Part shown: in pieces, positions 1 through 9,271 of the stretch
Position numbering within the stretch: the first letter of the stretch is position 1
Layout: each line of letters opens with the position of its first letter
NCBI GenBank assembly: GCA_015231615.1
Contig: JADGBE010000005.1
Coordinates: 29,812-93,811, forward strand
Source of the DNA: Desulfamplus sp.
GTDB lineage: Bacteria > Desulfobacterota > Desulfobacteria > Desulfobacterales > Desulfobacteraceae
DNA length: 64,000 bases
Reading direction: 5' to 3'
Made by a program: the position numbers and the translations under genes
Notes under the pieces: generated by a model
Seen by the model: only the letters and a program-made list of their open reading frames with translations
Told to the model about the DNA's origin: nothing
Databases searched by the model: none

Positions 1-645
1 TTTTACACAGGTTGTTCTAAACTCGTATGCTGGAGAGTGTTTAATTATTAACTTGATACTTTTAATTATTAAAGAAAAATTTAAAGTTTTATTTAAAGCG
101 TGTTTATTTGAGTTCTTATAATTTTTAATATCTATCTTCTCTTCAACACCTATCTGCTCAGATGCTCCTACTAAATATTTATAACCTTCTTTATTACTCT
201 TTATATCCATCGCAATAAAATCAACAAGCTCTCGTTTAATAAGGTTTTCAATTACATCGGGTCTGCTTCCATTAGTATCTACTTTAACCTTAAACCCCAT
301 ATTTTTTAGTTTAAAGCAAAATGATTCAAGAGCTGGCTGCAATGTAGGCTCTCCACCTGTGATTGTAACCCCATCAATCAACCCTTTTCTTTTTTTAAGA
401 AAGGCGAATATTTCAGACTCATCAATTAAATTAAGATTATTATTAGTAAGTTTAAAATTGCTATTATTAGGTAAGGTAGAGATATTATATGTTGTGGAAG
501 ATTCCAATATTGGTAAGGATATAAGGCTTGGGTTATGGCAGTAAGGACACCTAAAGTTACAACCTTGTGTAAAAACAAGTGAAGCCACAACCCCCGGAAA
601 ATCAATTAGTGTGTTTTTTTGAAATCCTCCGATTTTAAGACTCAT
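1..645 (-). CDS. nrdG: Anaerobic ribonucleotide reductase activating protein (radical SAM), 3' end beyond window
   Basis: Radical-SAM activase that uses a 4Fe-4S cluster and S-adenosylmethionine to install the glycyl radical on NrdD. The frame is open from an ATG at 645 to the left edge (215 codons), so the C-terminus is missing. Near the N-terminus are the family motif IDFPG and the cluster motif CNFRCPYC (C29, C33, C36), then TITGGEPTLQP, typical of SAM binding. A stretch around residues 42-65 is Asn/Ser-rich and looks like a loop expansion compared with usual NrdG proteins. It starts 3 nt after the nrdD stop, so the two genes are one transcript. Assignment is by motif and neighbour; very sure of the family. 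Confidence 0.93.
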   Translation of the reverse strand, partial: MSLKIGGFQKNTLIDFPGVVASLVFTQGCNFRCPYCHNPSLISLPILESSTTYNISTLPNNSNFKLTNNNLNLIDESEIFAFLKKRKGLIDGVTITGGEPTLQPALESFCFKLKNMGFKVKVDTNGSRPDVIENLIKRELVDFIAMDIKSNKEGYKYLVGASEQIGVEEKIDIKNYKNSNKHALNKTLNFSLIIKSIKLIIKHSPAYEFRTTCVK

Positions 646-648
646 TAC

Positions 649-2742
649 TTAAGATGCAACTTTAAATGTTTTACGCATACAAAATTCTGTCTGCTTGCCG
701 TTATTCCACTGTTTAACAGGTCTTAAATAGCCTACAACCCTTGAATATACTTCTGTCTCTTCACCACAGTTAGGGCAAACTTCTGCCTCGCCTGAAATGT
801 AGCCGTGTGAAGGGCATACACTAAATGTTGGGGTAATTGTAAAGTATGGCAATTTGTAGTTTGTAGCCACTTTTTTGACAACATTTTTAACGATTTGGGA
901 ATCAGACACCTGCTCTCCAAGGAAAAGATGAAGAACTGTTCCTCCAGTATATTTTGTCTGCAATTTGTCTTGAAGTTCTAATGCCTCAAAAATATCATCA
1001 GTATAGTTGACTGGTAGATGAGTTGAGTTTGTGTAAAATGGTGCTTTCCCGTTTTGATACTCTGACTCATTAGCACAGACAATCTCAGGATAACGCTGTT
1101 TATCCATCATGGCAAAACGATAAGTTGTTCCCTCTCCTGGAGTTGCCTCAAGGTTAAACATCTCACCCGTCTCTTCCTGAATTATCTCCATTTTTCTGCG
1201 AATATGATCCATCACTTTAAGAGAAAATGCCCTACCTTTTTCTGATGCAATCCCTTCACCAATAAAGTTAACACATGCCTCGTGCATACCAAGAACACCA
1301 ATAGTTGAAAAGTGATTTCTCCAGTAACAGTCAGAGTGTTCTTTAATTTTTCTTAAATAAAATTTTGAATATGGATAGAGATTTCCGTTTGTAAATTTTT
1401 CCAATACCTTTCTTTTAATGATAAGTGAATCCGCAGCAATTTTTATCAGATTATCAAGCAGTTTAATAAAATCTTGTTCACTCTTAGCAAGGTATCCAAT
1501 ACGAGGCATATTTATTGTTACAACACCAATAGAGCCAGTAAGAGGATTTGCACCAAATAGTCCGCCACCACGTTTTTGAAGCTGGCGATTATCCAATCTA
1601 AGGCGACAGCACATGGAACGGGCATCATCAGGTGACATATCTGAATTTACAAAATTAGAAAAATATGGAATTCCATATTTGCCAGTCATTTTCCAGATAC
1701 TTTCAAGATTTGGATTATCCCAATCAAAATCTTCTGTTATGTTGTATGTAGGGATCGGAAATGTAAAGACTCTTCCTTTGGCATCTCCTTCCATCATAAC
1801 TTCAGCAAACGCCTTATTGATTATGTCCATCTCTTTTTGGAACTGAGAGTATGTATCTTCGCGATATTGCCCACCTATAATTACTGGCGAATCCTTCAAA
1901 ATAGATGGGACATTGAGATCCATTGTGATGTTGGTAAAAGGTGTCTGAAATCCCACCCTTGTAGGGATATTGATATTAAAGACAAATTCTTGAAGAGCCT
2001 GTTTTACCTCTTTGTATCCAAGTTTATCTTCCCTTACAAATGGAGCAAGAAGAGTGTCAAAATTTGACATTGCCTGTGCCCCAGCAGCTTCACCTTGCAA
2101 GGTGTAAAAAAAGTTTACCATCTGCCCCAATGCAGTTCTAAAGTGGCGAGGCGGAGAGCTTTCAACCTTACCAGCAACCCCTTTGAATCCTTCCATTAAA
2201 AGGTCTTGCAAATCCCAGCCAACGCAATAAACAGAAAGAAGACTTAAATCGTGTATATGTATATCACCTCTGTTATGAGAGTGTCTCACCTCAGGAGGGT
2301 AGATGCAATTTAGCCAGTATTCGGCGGTTATATCCGATGAGATGTAATTATTAAGCCCTTGAAGTGAGTAACTCATGTTGCTATTTTCCTTCACTTTCCA
2401 GTCCATCTTACGGATATAGCTATCCATCAACTCAACATGTTCACGTATGGTAATCTTTCTTATCTGGTTGTGCTGTTCGCGGTAAATAATATACGCTTTG
2501 GCAGTTTTATAAAAAGGAGAATCAAGGAGAACACGCTCCACAATATCCTGTATCTCTTCAACATCTGGACAATTTCCAAGACGGAGTTCTCTTGCAAGAG
2601 TTAGAACTTTAAGTGTAAGTTTCTTTGCCTCTCGTTCGTCAAATTCTCCTGTTGCTTCACCAGCTTTTGCTATAGCATCGCTAATTTTAGAGGAGTCAAA
2701 ATCACTAACCCTTCCATCTCTTTTTTTTATTTTTTCAAACAT
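649..2742 (-). CDS. nrdD: Anaerobic (class III) ribonucleoside-triphosphate reductase
   Basis: Oxygen-sensitive glycyl-radical enzyme reducing ribonucleoside triphosphates to deoxynucleotides for DNA synthesis without oxygen. The 697 residues begin with an ATP-cone regulatory domain (about residues 1-95, starting KIKKRDGRVSDFD), followed by the reductase barrel with AMSNFDTLLAPF and GSIGVVTINMPRIGY. The C-terminus has the zinc-site pattern CPSH...CPNC (C643, H646, C656, C659) and the radical loop RVVGYLRP with the predicted radical Gly at 671. Length fits the family. The nrdG activase follows 3 nt downstream. A long leader of about 190 nt leads back to a promoter with paired NrdR-like boxes, implying repression by NrdR. 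Confidence 0.97.
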   Translation of the reverse strand: MFEKIKKRDGRVSDFDSSKISDAIAKAGEATGEFDEREAKKLTLKVLTLARELRLGNCPDVEEIQDIVERVLLDSPFYKTAKAYIIYREQHNQIRKITIREHVELMDSYIRKMDWKVKENSNMSYSLQGLNNYISSDITAEYWLNCIYPPEVRHSHNRGDIHIHDLSLLSVYCVGWDLQDLLMEGFKGVAGKVESSPPRHFRTALGQMVNFFYTLQGEAAGAQAMSNFDTLLAPFVREDKLGYKEVKQALQEFVFNINIPTRVGFQTPFTNITMDLNVPSILKDSPVIIGGQYREDTYSQFQKEMDIINKAFAEVMMEGDAKGRVFTFPIPTYNITEDFDWDNPNLESIWKMTGKYGIPYFSNFVNSDMSPDDARSMCCRLRLDNRQLQKRGGGLFGANPLTGSIGVVTINMPRIGYLAKSEQDFIKLLDNLIKIAADSLIIKRKVLEKFTNGNLYPYSKFYLRKIKEHSDCYWRNHFSTIGVLGMHEACVNFIGEGIASEKGRAFSLKVMDHIRRKMEIIQEETGEMFNLEATPGEGTTYRFAMMDKQRYPEIVCANESEYQNGKAPFYTNSTHLPVNYTDDIFEALELQDKLQTKYTGGTVLHLFLGEQVSDSQIVKNVVKKVATNYKLPYFTITPTFSVCPSHGYISGEAEVCPNCGEETEVYSRVVGYLRPVKQWNNGKQTEFCMRKTFKVAS

Positions 2743-2939
2743 TGATACACCTCTTTAAATAGAAGCTACACTTGAAATAGACGCATTATTAGATTATTTA
2801 ATGCTTGAAAAATATTTCAAGAACTCTTTTTGTAGTGCTAATTGTTATTATTTTTTAATTTGAATTTTTGGCATCATATAAAAATATTAGCCATTTTTTA
2901 TGAAGCAACCGGTTAGCTCAATAATGGCGAGTAATAAAG

Positions 2940-2991
2940 AGAATAATCAATATGTAGTTTGATGTCAAGCTAAAATTGCGATATATTGTGT
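2940..2991 (-). promoter_or_regulatory. nrdDG promoter with two NrdR-like boxes
   Basis: Reading the minus strand, TTGACA (2963-2968) and TATTCT (2940-2945) are spaced by 17 nt, a good sigma-70 promoter. Two 16-bp sites resemble the NrdR consensus acaCwAtATaTwGtgt: 2976-2991 and 2945-2960, each matching 12 of 16 positions including the C...G core. Their starts are exactly 31 bp apart, the three-turn spacing typical of NrdR box pairs. One box lies just upstream of the -35 and the other fills the spacer, where binding would block polymerase. The nrdD start is about 200 nt downstream. Confidence 0.6.
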
Positions 2992-3032
2992 TAAAATAGA
3001 TAAGTTGATGTGAAACAGAACCAATAAAAAAC

Positions 3033-3308
3033 GTGAAAACAGAGGAAATCATAGAGAATATGGAACTTGACAACACTAATTTTTGCAGACGAATTATCAC
3101 ACCTTGGTATGAATCGTATCTCGTATCCTTCATGCTCATTTTATGTTCAACCTCTATATTTATTTTTGCAATTATAGGTTTAACAATTGCTATTTCAACA
3201 GAAGGTTTTCATAGATATTCATGGTTTCCATTAGTGCTTGCTGGCTTATCTTGCGTTATTATAATCGGCGTTTTATTTCGTATAGTTCGGCGTAATATCA
3301 AGAGTTAA
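3033..3308 (+). CDS. Small predicted membrane protein
   Basis: I do not recognise the family. The 91-residue product has a hydrophilic N-terminus and two hydrophobic segments (about residues 30-53 and 63-82), ending in a basic tail RIVRRNIKS, so a two-helix inner-membrane protein is likely. The frame opens with GTG at 3033; an ATG at 3060 is an alternative, and neither has a convincing ribosome binding site. It diverges from nrdD and its stop abuts the stop of the opposing Nudix gene. The TM pattern and the lack of a competing gene support it, but it could be spurious. Confidence 0.45.
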   Translation: MKTEEIIENMELDNTNFCRRIITPWYESYLVSFMLILCSTSIFIFAIIGLTIAISTEGFHRYSWFPLVLAGLSCVIIIGVLFRIVRRNIKS

Positions 3309-4040
3309 TTATTCAACAAAATGGCAATCTAAATTAATATTGGGCATAATAATTTCCATGAGATGGTGAATAATTTTAGCGGTTACACCCCATATAACAA
3401 CATCTTGATATGGATAGGTAAGCTCATAAAGATTTGGTAATCTGCCAATAAAATTCTTCGATTTATGAACCCCAATTAGATGCTTTAGAGGTATTTTAAA
3501 AACTCTTGCAATCTCCGATTTATCAAATACAATATTTGATAAATTAGAATCAATATCTCCTGTTTTCTTCCAAATTCCCAAAAATGCTTCGATATCTTTA
3601 CTATTAATGGTCTGAAAATGTCCTATTGAACCAATAAGATGAACCTCTTCTGATGGAATCCCCATCTCTTCTCTAAGCTCTCTTAATGCTGTCGTCTCAC
3701 GGTTTAAGTCTTCAGGTTCGCAGTTACCACCCGGAAATGCCATCTGGTTTCTCCATGGATAACCCTCGATATCAGCCTTTTGAATTAAAATTAGACCGGT
3801 CTCCTCTTCAGGAGTAAACAAGGCTATAACGCTTGTTGGTTTAAACAAATTACTATCTGGAGCTTCTGGGTGATAAGCCTCTTTTACTGCTTTTGTAAGG
3901 AACTCATAGCAGCCGTTATTTGCTGATAAATTATTTTCTAATAACACCTTGTTTGATAAAGTAGTATCTAATAACACCTTGTTATATCTCCATATTTTTA
4001 ATAAGAAATAATTTAAAGATAAAAATTTATTAAACGTCAT
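3309..4040 (-). CDS. Nudix hydrolase, CoA pyrophosphatase (NudL)-like
   Basis: Probably hydrolyses a nucleoside-diphosphate-linked substrate such as coenzyme A. The core contains QMAFPGGNCEPEDLN followed by TALRELREEMGI, the Nudix box as found in NudL-type CoA pyrophosphatases, which place FPGG just before it. The 243 residues exceed the usual 190-210 because of an N-terminal extension of about 45 residues. That extension has a short internal repeat (SNKVLLENN / YNKVLLDTT), reflecting a duplicated DNA segment near 3935-3990. It is a single gene on the minus strand, convergent with the small membrane protein gene. Family is clear; the substrate is inferred. Confidence 0.82.
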   Translation of the reverse strand: MTFNKFLSLNYFLLKIWRYNKVLLDTTLSNKVLLENNLSANNGCYEFLTKAVKEAYHPEAPDSNLFKPTSVIALFTPEEETGLILIQKADIEGYPWRNQMAFPGGNCEPEDLNRETTALRELREEMGIPSEEVHLIGSIGHFQTINSKDIEAFLGIWKKTGDIDSNLSNIVFDKSEIARVFKIPLKHLIGVHKSKNFIGRLPNLYELTYPYQDVVIWGVTAKIIHHLMEIIMPNINLDCHFVE

Positions 4041-4344
4041 ATATTAATTTTATGTTCAATTATTCAACCATTATTCATTAGACTAAACAAAACTTCTTGA
4101 CTAAAAATTTTCTATGAAAGTATATTAAAATTTAATGTGATTCTACAATGCAAATTCTGAGTAACTTTAGTAGAAAAACATGCTTAATATTATCGAAATG
4201 TCATGGTTTTCTGAAACTTAATATACTCATATTTTTTAAAAAATCTTTATTATTAATCAGAAAACCAAGAGATTAAAAAATAAAGAAAATTAAAGAATTA
4301 AAGATAGTGTCCAAAACTATTTATAATGGCAGGAACATAAATCC
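4041..4344. other. AT-rich intergenic region between divergent Nudix and hybrid kinase genes
   Basis: About 300 nt of very AT-rich DNA separate two divergent genes, so it must hold both promoters. A perfect TATAAT sits at 4322-4327, close to the kinase start at 4345, but I see no matching -35 box. I find no gene, RNA or repeat in it. Confidence 0.5.
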
Positions 4345-7300
4345 ATGTTTTATCAAATACAGAAAAAAATAGCCTCAAAACTCGCACTTGTAATTGTTTT
4401 TGTAGTAACCATTGTCAGTATAATCTCCACGTTTTACTTCAATAATCTCAATAAAAAAAATCTGACCGAATACCTTAACATATCTCTATCAAATGCAATC
4501 TATTTTTCAGAGATGGGTTATGGTCAACCTCTCTGGGATTATAACGAAGAAGAACTCGCACGTTTGAGCAATGTTATATTAAAAAACAAACTCATTATTG
4601 CCATAAATGTATTTGATATGGAGAATTTTTTAACTGGCAGTATTAAAAAAATTCCTAAATCATCTGATGATATATTTTATAATCTAATACCTGAGATGGA
4701 TTCCTCTAAAGAAGATGTTACGCCCTCAGATAAAGCAGAAGGAACTTCGTTAGAAGAGGAAGAGACGCAGCAAGGAGAGTCATCAGACGATTTTATAATA
4801 TCTCAGACCCAAATATTATTTCAAGATAACTCAATAGAGTACCCAATAGTAAAGCTTAAAGTTCCATATCAGATACCATTAGAGAACTCTTATATTAAAA
4901 AAGTTTCTGGTAATGTAATTCTTAAAGATAAGGCTGTTGGTAAATTTGAGCTTTTCTACACAGAGCAGTTTATGCACAACGCAATCGTTCAGTCAAACAA
5001 TCGAATGATTTTAGCTTTTGTAATTATTGCTGTTCTTATAATTATAGTTATGATGTTCGGTGCTTCTAAAATAAATAAACCAATACTTGAACTTGCAAGA
5101 ATTTCAGAAAAAATTGCTCAAGACAGTGATTATTCTGTAAAGATTAAAAAATCAGATAGAATTGACGAAGTTGGTATTCTTGTCAATGGGTTTGTCAAAA
5201 TGATTGACCAGATACGGCAAAAGGAGTTGGAGCGTAACACACTCTATGAGACGCTTGAGAAGAGTCTTGAACGCTTTAATTATCTATTTTCAAACCTTCA
5301 AGTAGCCATAGATCATGCTGATTATTCGCTTAGAATAAAGCCTGAATCTGAAAATGATGAACTTGCCTTTTCTTTAAACAAGGTTATGCAAACTCTTGAA
5401 GATGCAGATATTGTAAAACGAAATCAAAGCTGGATTAAAAATGGACAAGCAGAGTTAAGCAGCATAATTGGAAGGGAGCAAGATATAATTAAACTTGCAA
5501 GTAAAGCCATTGATTTTATTGCCTCTTATGTAAATGCTCTTATTGGGACACTATTTGTAAAAGATGATTTTAAAAATGATTTTAGAATGGCTGCATCATA
5601 CGCTTTTAAGACAAGAAAAGGTTTATCTAATCGTTTTAAAGCAGGTGAAGGTTTAATAGGGCAGACTGCATTAGAGAAAAAATCTATTATTTTTACACAA
5701 ATTCCCGAAGATTATATTAGAATCGAATCCTCTCTTGGAAATATCTCCCCAAAAAATATTATTGTTTTGCCTGTTATATACGAAGATGATGTAAAAGGGG
5801 TTATTGAACTTGGCTCTGTTTTAGAATTTTCTCCTCTCCAGATGGAATTTCTTGAGATTGCCTCAGAAATTCTTGCTGTGTCAATAAACGGGGCGATTTT
5901 TAACGAGAAACTCTCACTTCTTTTAGAACAGACAAAAGAGCAGGCAGAAGAGCTTAAATCACAGCAAGAGGAGCTTAAAGCAACTAATGAAGAGCTTGAA
6001 GAACAGGCAAGAATACTAAGGGCATCAGAGGAGAAGTTGCAGGCCCAGCAAGAGGAGTTAAGAGCAAGTAACGAAGAGCTTGAAGAGAAAACTAAAATAT
6101 TACAGACACAAAAACGTGAGATTGAGAAGAGTAATGAAATTCTACAGTCAAAACAGATGGAGATTGAGGAGAAAGCATGCCAGCTTCGTATAGAGACCCA
6201 GTATAAATCAGAGTTTCTTGCCAATATGTCCCATGAGCTAAGAACTCCGCTAAATAGTCTTCTGATACTTGCAAATATGCTTGCAGAGAATGAAGAGGAG
6301 AATTTAACACCAGATCAGATTGAATCAGCAGCCTCAATATATCGTAGTGGTCAAAATCTTTTGCACTTGATAAACGACATTCTTGATCTCTCCAAAATAG
6401 AGGCAAAAAAGATTGAGCTTAATATTTCAAAATTCTCTCTAAAAGAGACGGGTGCCCATTTTAAGACTGAATTTTTGCACATGGCAAAGGCAAAAGGGAT
6501 AGAGTTCAGAGTAACTATGGACGATAATCTGCCAGAGATGATAACAACTGACATGCACAGGCTTGAACAGATTATCAGAAATCTTATTGGCAATGCTATT
6601 AAATTTACTGAAACAGGCTCTATTACACTCTGCTTTGAGAATGCAATATTGTCTGGTGAGCCATATTTAAGTAGCATTTTACAAAAAAATGCTAAGAATA
6701 TGGTCGCAATATCTGTTATTGATACAGGCTCTGGTATTCCATCAGATAAACTTGACGCAATCTTTGAAGCGTTTAAACAAGTAGATGGATCAATTCGTAG
6801 AAAACATGAAGGGACGGGTCTTGGTTTATCAATATCTAAAGAGCTTGCCCACCTTCTTGGTGGAGAGATTAAGGTTCAAAGCGAGCTTGGCAAAGGTTCA
6901 ACATTTACACTCTATCTACCTGAAAATTTTAGTGCAGATTCAAAATCGTTATCTGTTTCAGAAAGCCCTAAAAATGCTCCAGATATTTCTAATATCCCCG
7001 CTAAGTCGAATTTAGATAAACCATCTTCTACAGATTATAGAAGTTCTTCTAAAGAAGAGAAAAAAGAACCACCCCCCCTGACTGATAGAACAGAACCATT
7101 GCCTGATAGAACAGACCGTATGGCTGATAGGACAGACCCATTGCCCCATAGCTCATCAAGCAGTATAGAGAGTAAAACAATGCTAATAATTGAAGATGAC
7201 GCTGAATTTGCAAAGATTCTCTCCAATTTTTTTAAAAAACATGGATACAGAACTGTAATAGCACCAAGTGGTGAAGATGGTATAAAATATGTAATTGATC

Positions 7301-8346
7301 AAAAACCAACCGCAATTATTCTTGATATTTCACTTCCCGGGATTGATGGCTGGGCTGTTATGAATGAACTTAAAACAAATCCAGATACTCGCCATATTCC
7401 TGTTCACATAATGTCAGGTTATGACCAGAGCCGTAAAGGACTTGAAAAAGGAGCTATAGGTTATCTGACCAAACCAGTATCAAGTGAAGGTTTAAATAAA
7501 GCTCTACAAAAGATTGAGACGGTGCTTTCAAATGATGTAAAACATCTACTTGTAGTTGAAGATAACAGCGAGCTTCAATTGAGTATTTTAAAACTTATGG
7601 GAACCAATGACATTAAGGTTACCTCTGCTGTTACTGGAGAAGAAGCAATAGCTTTACTCAAAGATAGAGATTTTGACTGCATGATTCTTGATCTTGGGCT
7701 GCCCGATATTTCAGGATTTGAATTAATGGATAGAATACGCAGCGATCCTAAAATAGAGATGCTGCCAGTTATAATCTTTACGGGAAGAGATTTAACATCA
7801 GAAGAGACTCAAAAATTAGAACAGTATGCAACAAGCATTGTATTGAAAAATGCGGTCTCAATGGAGAGATTAATTGATGAAACAGCTCTTTTTCTCCACA
7901 GAGTTGAAAGCGAAATGCCTGAAAATCAAAAAAAGATGATCAAAAAGGTTCGTGAACAGCAGACCTTTTTGAAAGATAAAAAGGTTCTTGTGGTAGATGA
8001 TGATATGCGAAACGCCTTTGCCTTGAATAAATTTCTAAAATCTAAAGGCATGGAGGTAATCATTGCTAATAATGGTGAAAAAGCTTTAAAAGTTCTTGAT
8101 GATGGAGAGAGACCAGATATTATTTTGATGGATATTATGATGCCTGTTATGGATGGCTATGAAGCTATGAAACAGATAAGAAATAGAAAAGATTTTCAAG
8201 CCACTCCAATTATTGCCCTCACAGCAAAAGCTATGTCTTCTGATAGGGACGAGTGTATAAAATGCGGGGCAAATGATTATCTTTCTAAACCTTTGGATAC
8301 AGCAAAACTTCTGACCCTTTTGAGGGTATGGTTATATGATAAATAA
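4345..8346 (+). CDS. Hybrid sensor histidine kinase with HAMP, GAF and three receiver domains
   Basis: Membrane sensor kinase of 1333 residues. Order: TM1 (about 11-31), an extracytoplasmic sensor region with an acidic low-complexity stretch, TM2 (about 220-242), HAMP (about 240-295), GAF (about 370-530), and a Glu/Gln-rich coiled coil (530-620). Then come HisKA with NMSHELRTPLN (phosphoacceptor H630) and HATPase with RNLIGNAIKF, DTGSGIP and GTGLGLSIS. A linker with imperfect repeats of (A/P)DRT(E/D)PLP leads to three receiver domains with phosphoacceptor Asp at 994, 1116 and 1263. Such multi-receiver kinases support internal phosphorelay. The cheR gene overlaps its 3' end by 11 nt, so it heads an operon with cheR, cheB and two further receiver proteins. 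The signal is unknown. Confidence 0.93.
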   Translation: MFYQIQKKIASKLALVIVFVVTIVSIISTFYFNNLNKKNLTEYLNISLSNAIYFSEMGYGQPLWDYNEEELARLSNVILKNKLIIAINVFDMENFLTGSIKKIPKSSDDIFYNLIPEMDSSKEDVTPSDKAEGTSLEEEETQQGESSDDFIISQTQILFQDNSIEYPIVKLKVPYQIPLENSYIKKVSGNVILKDKAVGKFELFYTEQFMHNAIVQSNNRMILAFVIIAVLIIIVMMFGASKINKPILELARISEKIAQDSDYSVKIKKSDRIDEVGILVNGFVKMIDQIRQKELERNTLYETLEKSLERFNYLFSNLQVAIDHADYSLRIKPESENDELAFSLNKVMQTLEDADIVKRNQSWIKNGQAELSSIIGREQDIIKLASKAIDFIASYVNALIGTLFVKDDFKNDFRMAASYAFKTRKGLSNRFKAGEGLIGQTALEKKSIIFTQIPEDYIRIESSLGNISPKNIIVLPVIYEDDVKGVIELGSVLEFSPLQMEFLEIASEILAVSINGAIFNEKLSLLLEQTKEQAEELKSQQEELKATNEELEEQARILRASEEKLQAQQEELRASNEELEEKTKILQTQKREIEKSNEILQSKQMEIEEKACQLRIETQYKSEFLANMSHELRTPLNSLLILANMLAENEEENLTPDQIESAASIYRSGQNLLHLINDILDLSKIEAKKIELNISKFSLKETGAHFKTEFLHMAKAKGIEFRVTMDDNLPEMITTDMHRLEQIIRNLIGNAIKFTETGSITLCFENAILSGEPYLSSILQKNAKNMVAISVIDTGSGIPSDKLDAIFEAFKQVDGSIRRKHEGTGLGLSISKELAHLLGGEIKVQSELGKGSTFTLYLPENFSADSKSLSVSESPKNAPDISNIPAKSNLDKPSSTDYRSSSKEEKKEPPPLTDRTEPLPDRTDRMADRTDPLPHSSSSSIESKTMLIIEDDAEFAKILSNFFKKHGYRTVIAPSGEDGIKYVIDQKPTAIILDISLPGIDGWAVMNELKTNPDTRHIPVHIMSGYDQSRKGLEKGAIGYLTKPVSSEGLNKALQKIETVLSNDVKHLLVVEDNSELQLSILKLMGTNDIKVTSAVTGEEAIALLKDRDFDCMILDLGLPDISGFELMDRIRSDPKIEMLPVIIFTGRDLTSEETQKLEQYATSIVLKNAVSMERLIDETALFLHRVESEMPENQKKMIKKVREQQTFLKDKKVLVVDDDMRNAFALNKFLKSKGMEVIIANNGEKALKVLDDGERPDIILMDIMMPVMDGYEAMKQIRNRKDFQATPIIALTAKAMSSDRDECIKCGANDYLSKPLDTAKLLTLLRVWLYDK

Positions 8347-9268
8347 GATAATCATGGATAACGAAGATATTGAAATAAAGTTGATTCTTGACGCTATAAA
8401 GTTGAAACATGGCTATGATTTTACAAACTATGCTTATGCTTCAATGAAAAGGCGTATTAAGAAAATTATGGAAGATAGTAGCTTTAAATCTGTTTCTGAG
8501 ATGATCCCCCTTATTATCTATGATATTGATTTTTTTAATCTTTTCTTACGAAACATCTCGGTAAATGTAACGGAGATGTTTCGTGATCCCCAATTTTTCC
8601 TCTCCATTAGAAATACAGTTATACCATACCTTAGAACCTATCCTTTCATAAAAATATGGGCAGCAGGAGTCTCAACTGGTGAAGAGATTTACTCTCTTGC
8701 AATTCTTCTTAAAGAGGAGGGAATTGGTGATAATTTTGTACTCTATGCAACTGATTTTAATGATAGTGCATTAGATATTGCCCAAAAAGGTATATACCCT
8801 GCCTCAGAGATGAAGTTAAATACTGCTAACTATCAAAACTCAGGCGGAAAAGAGTCATTTGCAAAATATTTTCATGCAGATTATAACTCGGTAATCTTTG
8901 ATAGCTCTCTTAGAAAAAATATCGTATTTGCAAATCATAATTTAGTTAGTGATGGAGTTTTTGGCGAAATGAACATGATTATCTGCCGCAATGTACTTAT
9001 TTATTTCAACAGGCATCTACAAGATCAAGTCCTTCAACTCTTTAGCAAAAGCCTTAGGATAAATGGTTTTTTGTGTCTTGGGACTAAGGAGAGCCTTGAA
9101 TTTTCCACAAGTGCCTCTTTATATGAACCTATTGATAAGGTAGCCAGAATTTTTAAGAAAAAGAGAGATTTTGTAAGTTTAGGAGATAAGGGTTCAGGAA
9201 ATAAATCGTCAGAAGATAGAGACTATAGAGAAAAAGAGCTTGAAGATATAACTTATGGGGAATATTAA
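8336..9268 (+). CDS. CheR-type protein-glutamate methyltransferase
   Basis: S-adenosylmethionine-dependent methyltransferase of the CheR family (310 residues). The N-terminal helical domain has GYDFTNYAYASMKRRI, followed by SVNVTEMFRDPQFF, the SAM-binding segment IWAAGVSTGEEIYSLAI, and MIICRNVLIYFNR, all standard CheR signatures. The C-terminal 35 residues are charged and variable. The start overlaps the kinase 3' end; an alternative ATG lies at 8354. It pairs with the CheB gene 3 nt downstream. No chemoreceptor, CheA or CheW is nearby, so it probably serves a non-chemotaxis pathway, perhaps modifying the adjacent kinase; that role is inference. Confidence 0.92.
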   Translation: MINKIIMDNEDIEIKLILDAIKLKHGYDFTNYAYASMKRRIKKIMEDSSFKSVSEMIPLIIYDIDFFNLFLRNISVNVTEMFRDPQFFLSIRNTVIPYLRTYPFIKIWAAGVSTGEEIYSLAILLKEEGIGDNFVLYATDFNDSALDIAQKGIYPASEMKLNTANYQNSGGKESFAKYFHADYNSVIFDSSLRKNIVFANHNLVSDGVFGEMNMIICRNVLIYFNRHLQDQVLQLFSKSLRINGFLCLGTKESLEFSTSASLYEPIDKVARIFKKKRDFVSLGDKGSGNKSSEDRDYREKELEDITYGEY

Positions 9269-9271
9269 AGA

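Noticed and set aside
2918..3139. A 73-residue minus-strand frame upstream of nrdD
   Set aside because: It spans the predicted nrdDG promoter and NrdR boxes and has no supporting features.
5712..6224. A 170-residue reading frame antisense to the hybrid kinase
   Set aside because: It is a shadow of the Glu/Gln-rich coiled coil, giving a Ser/Cys-rich meaningless product.
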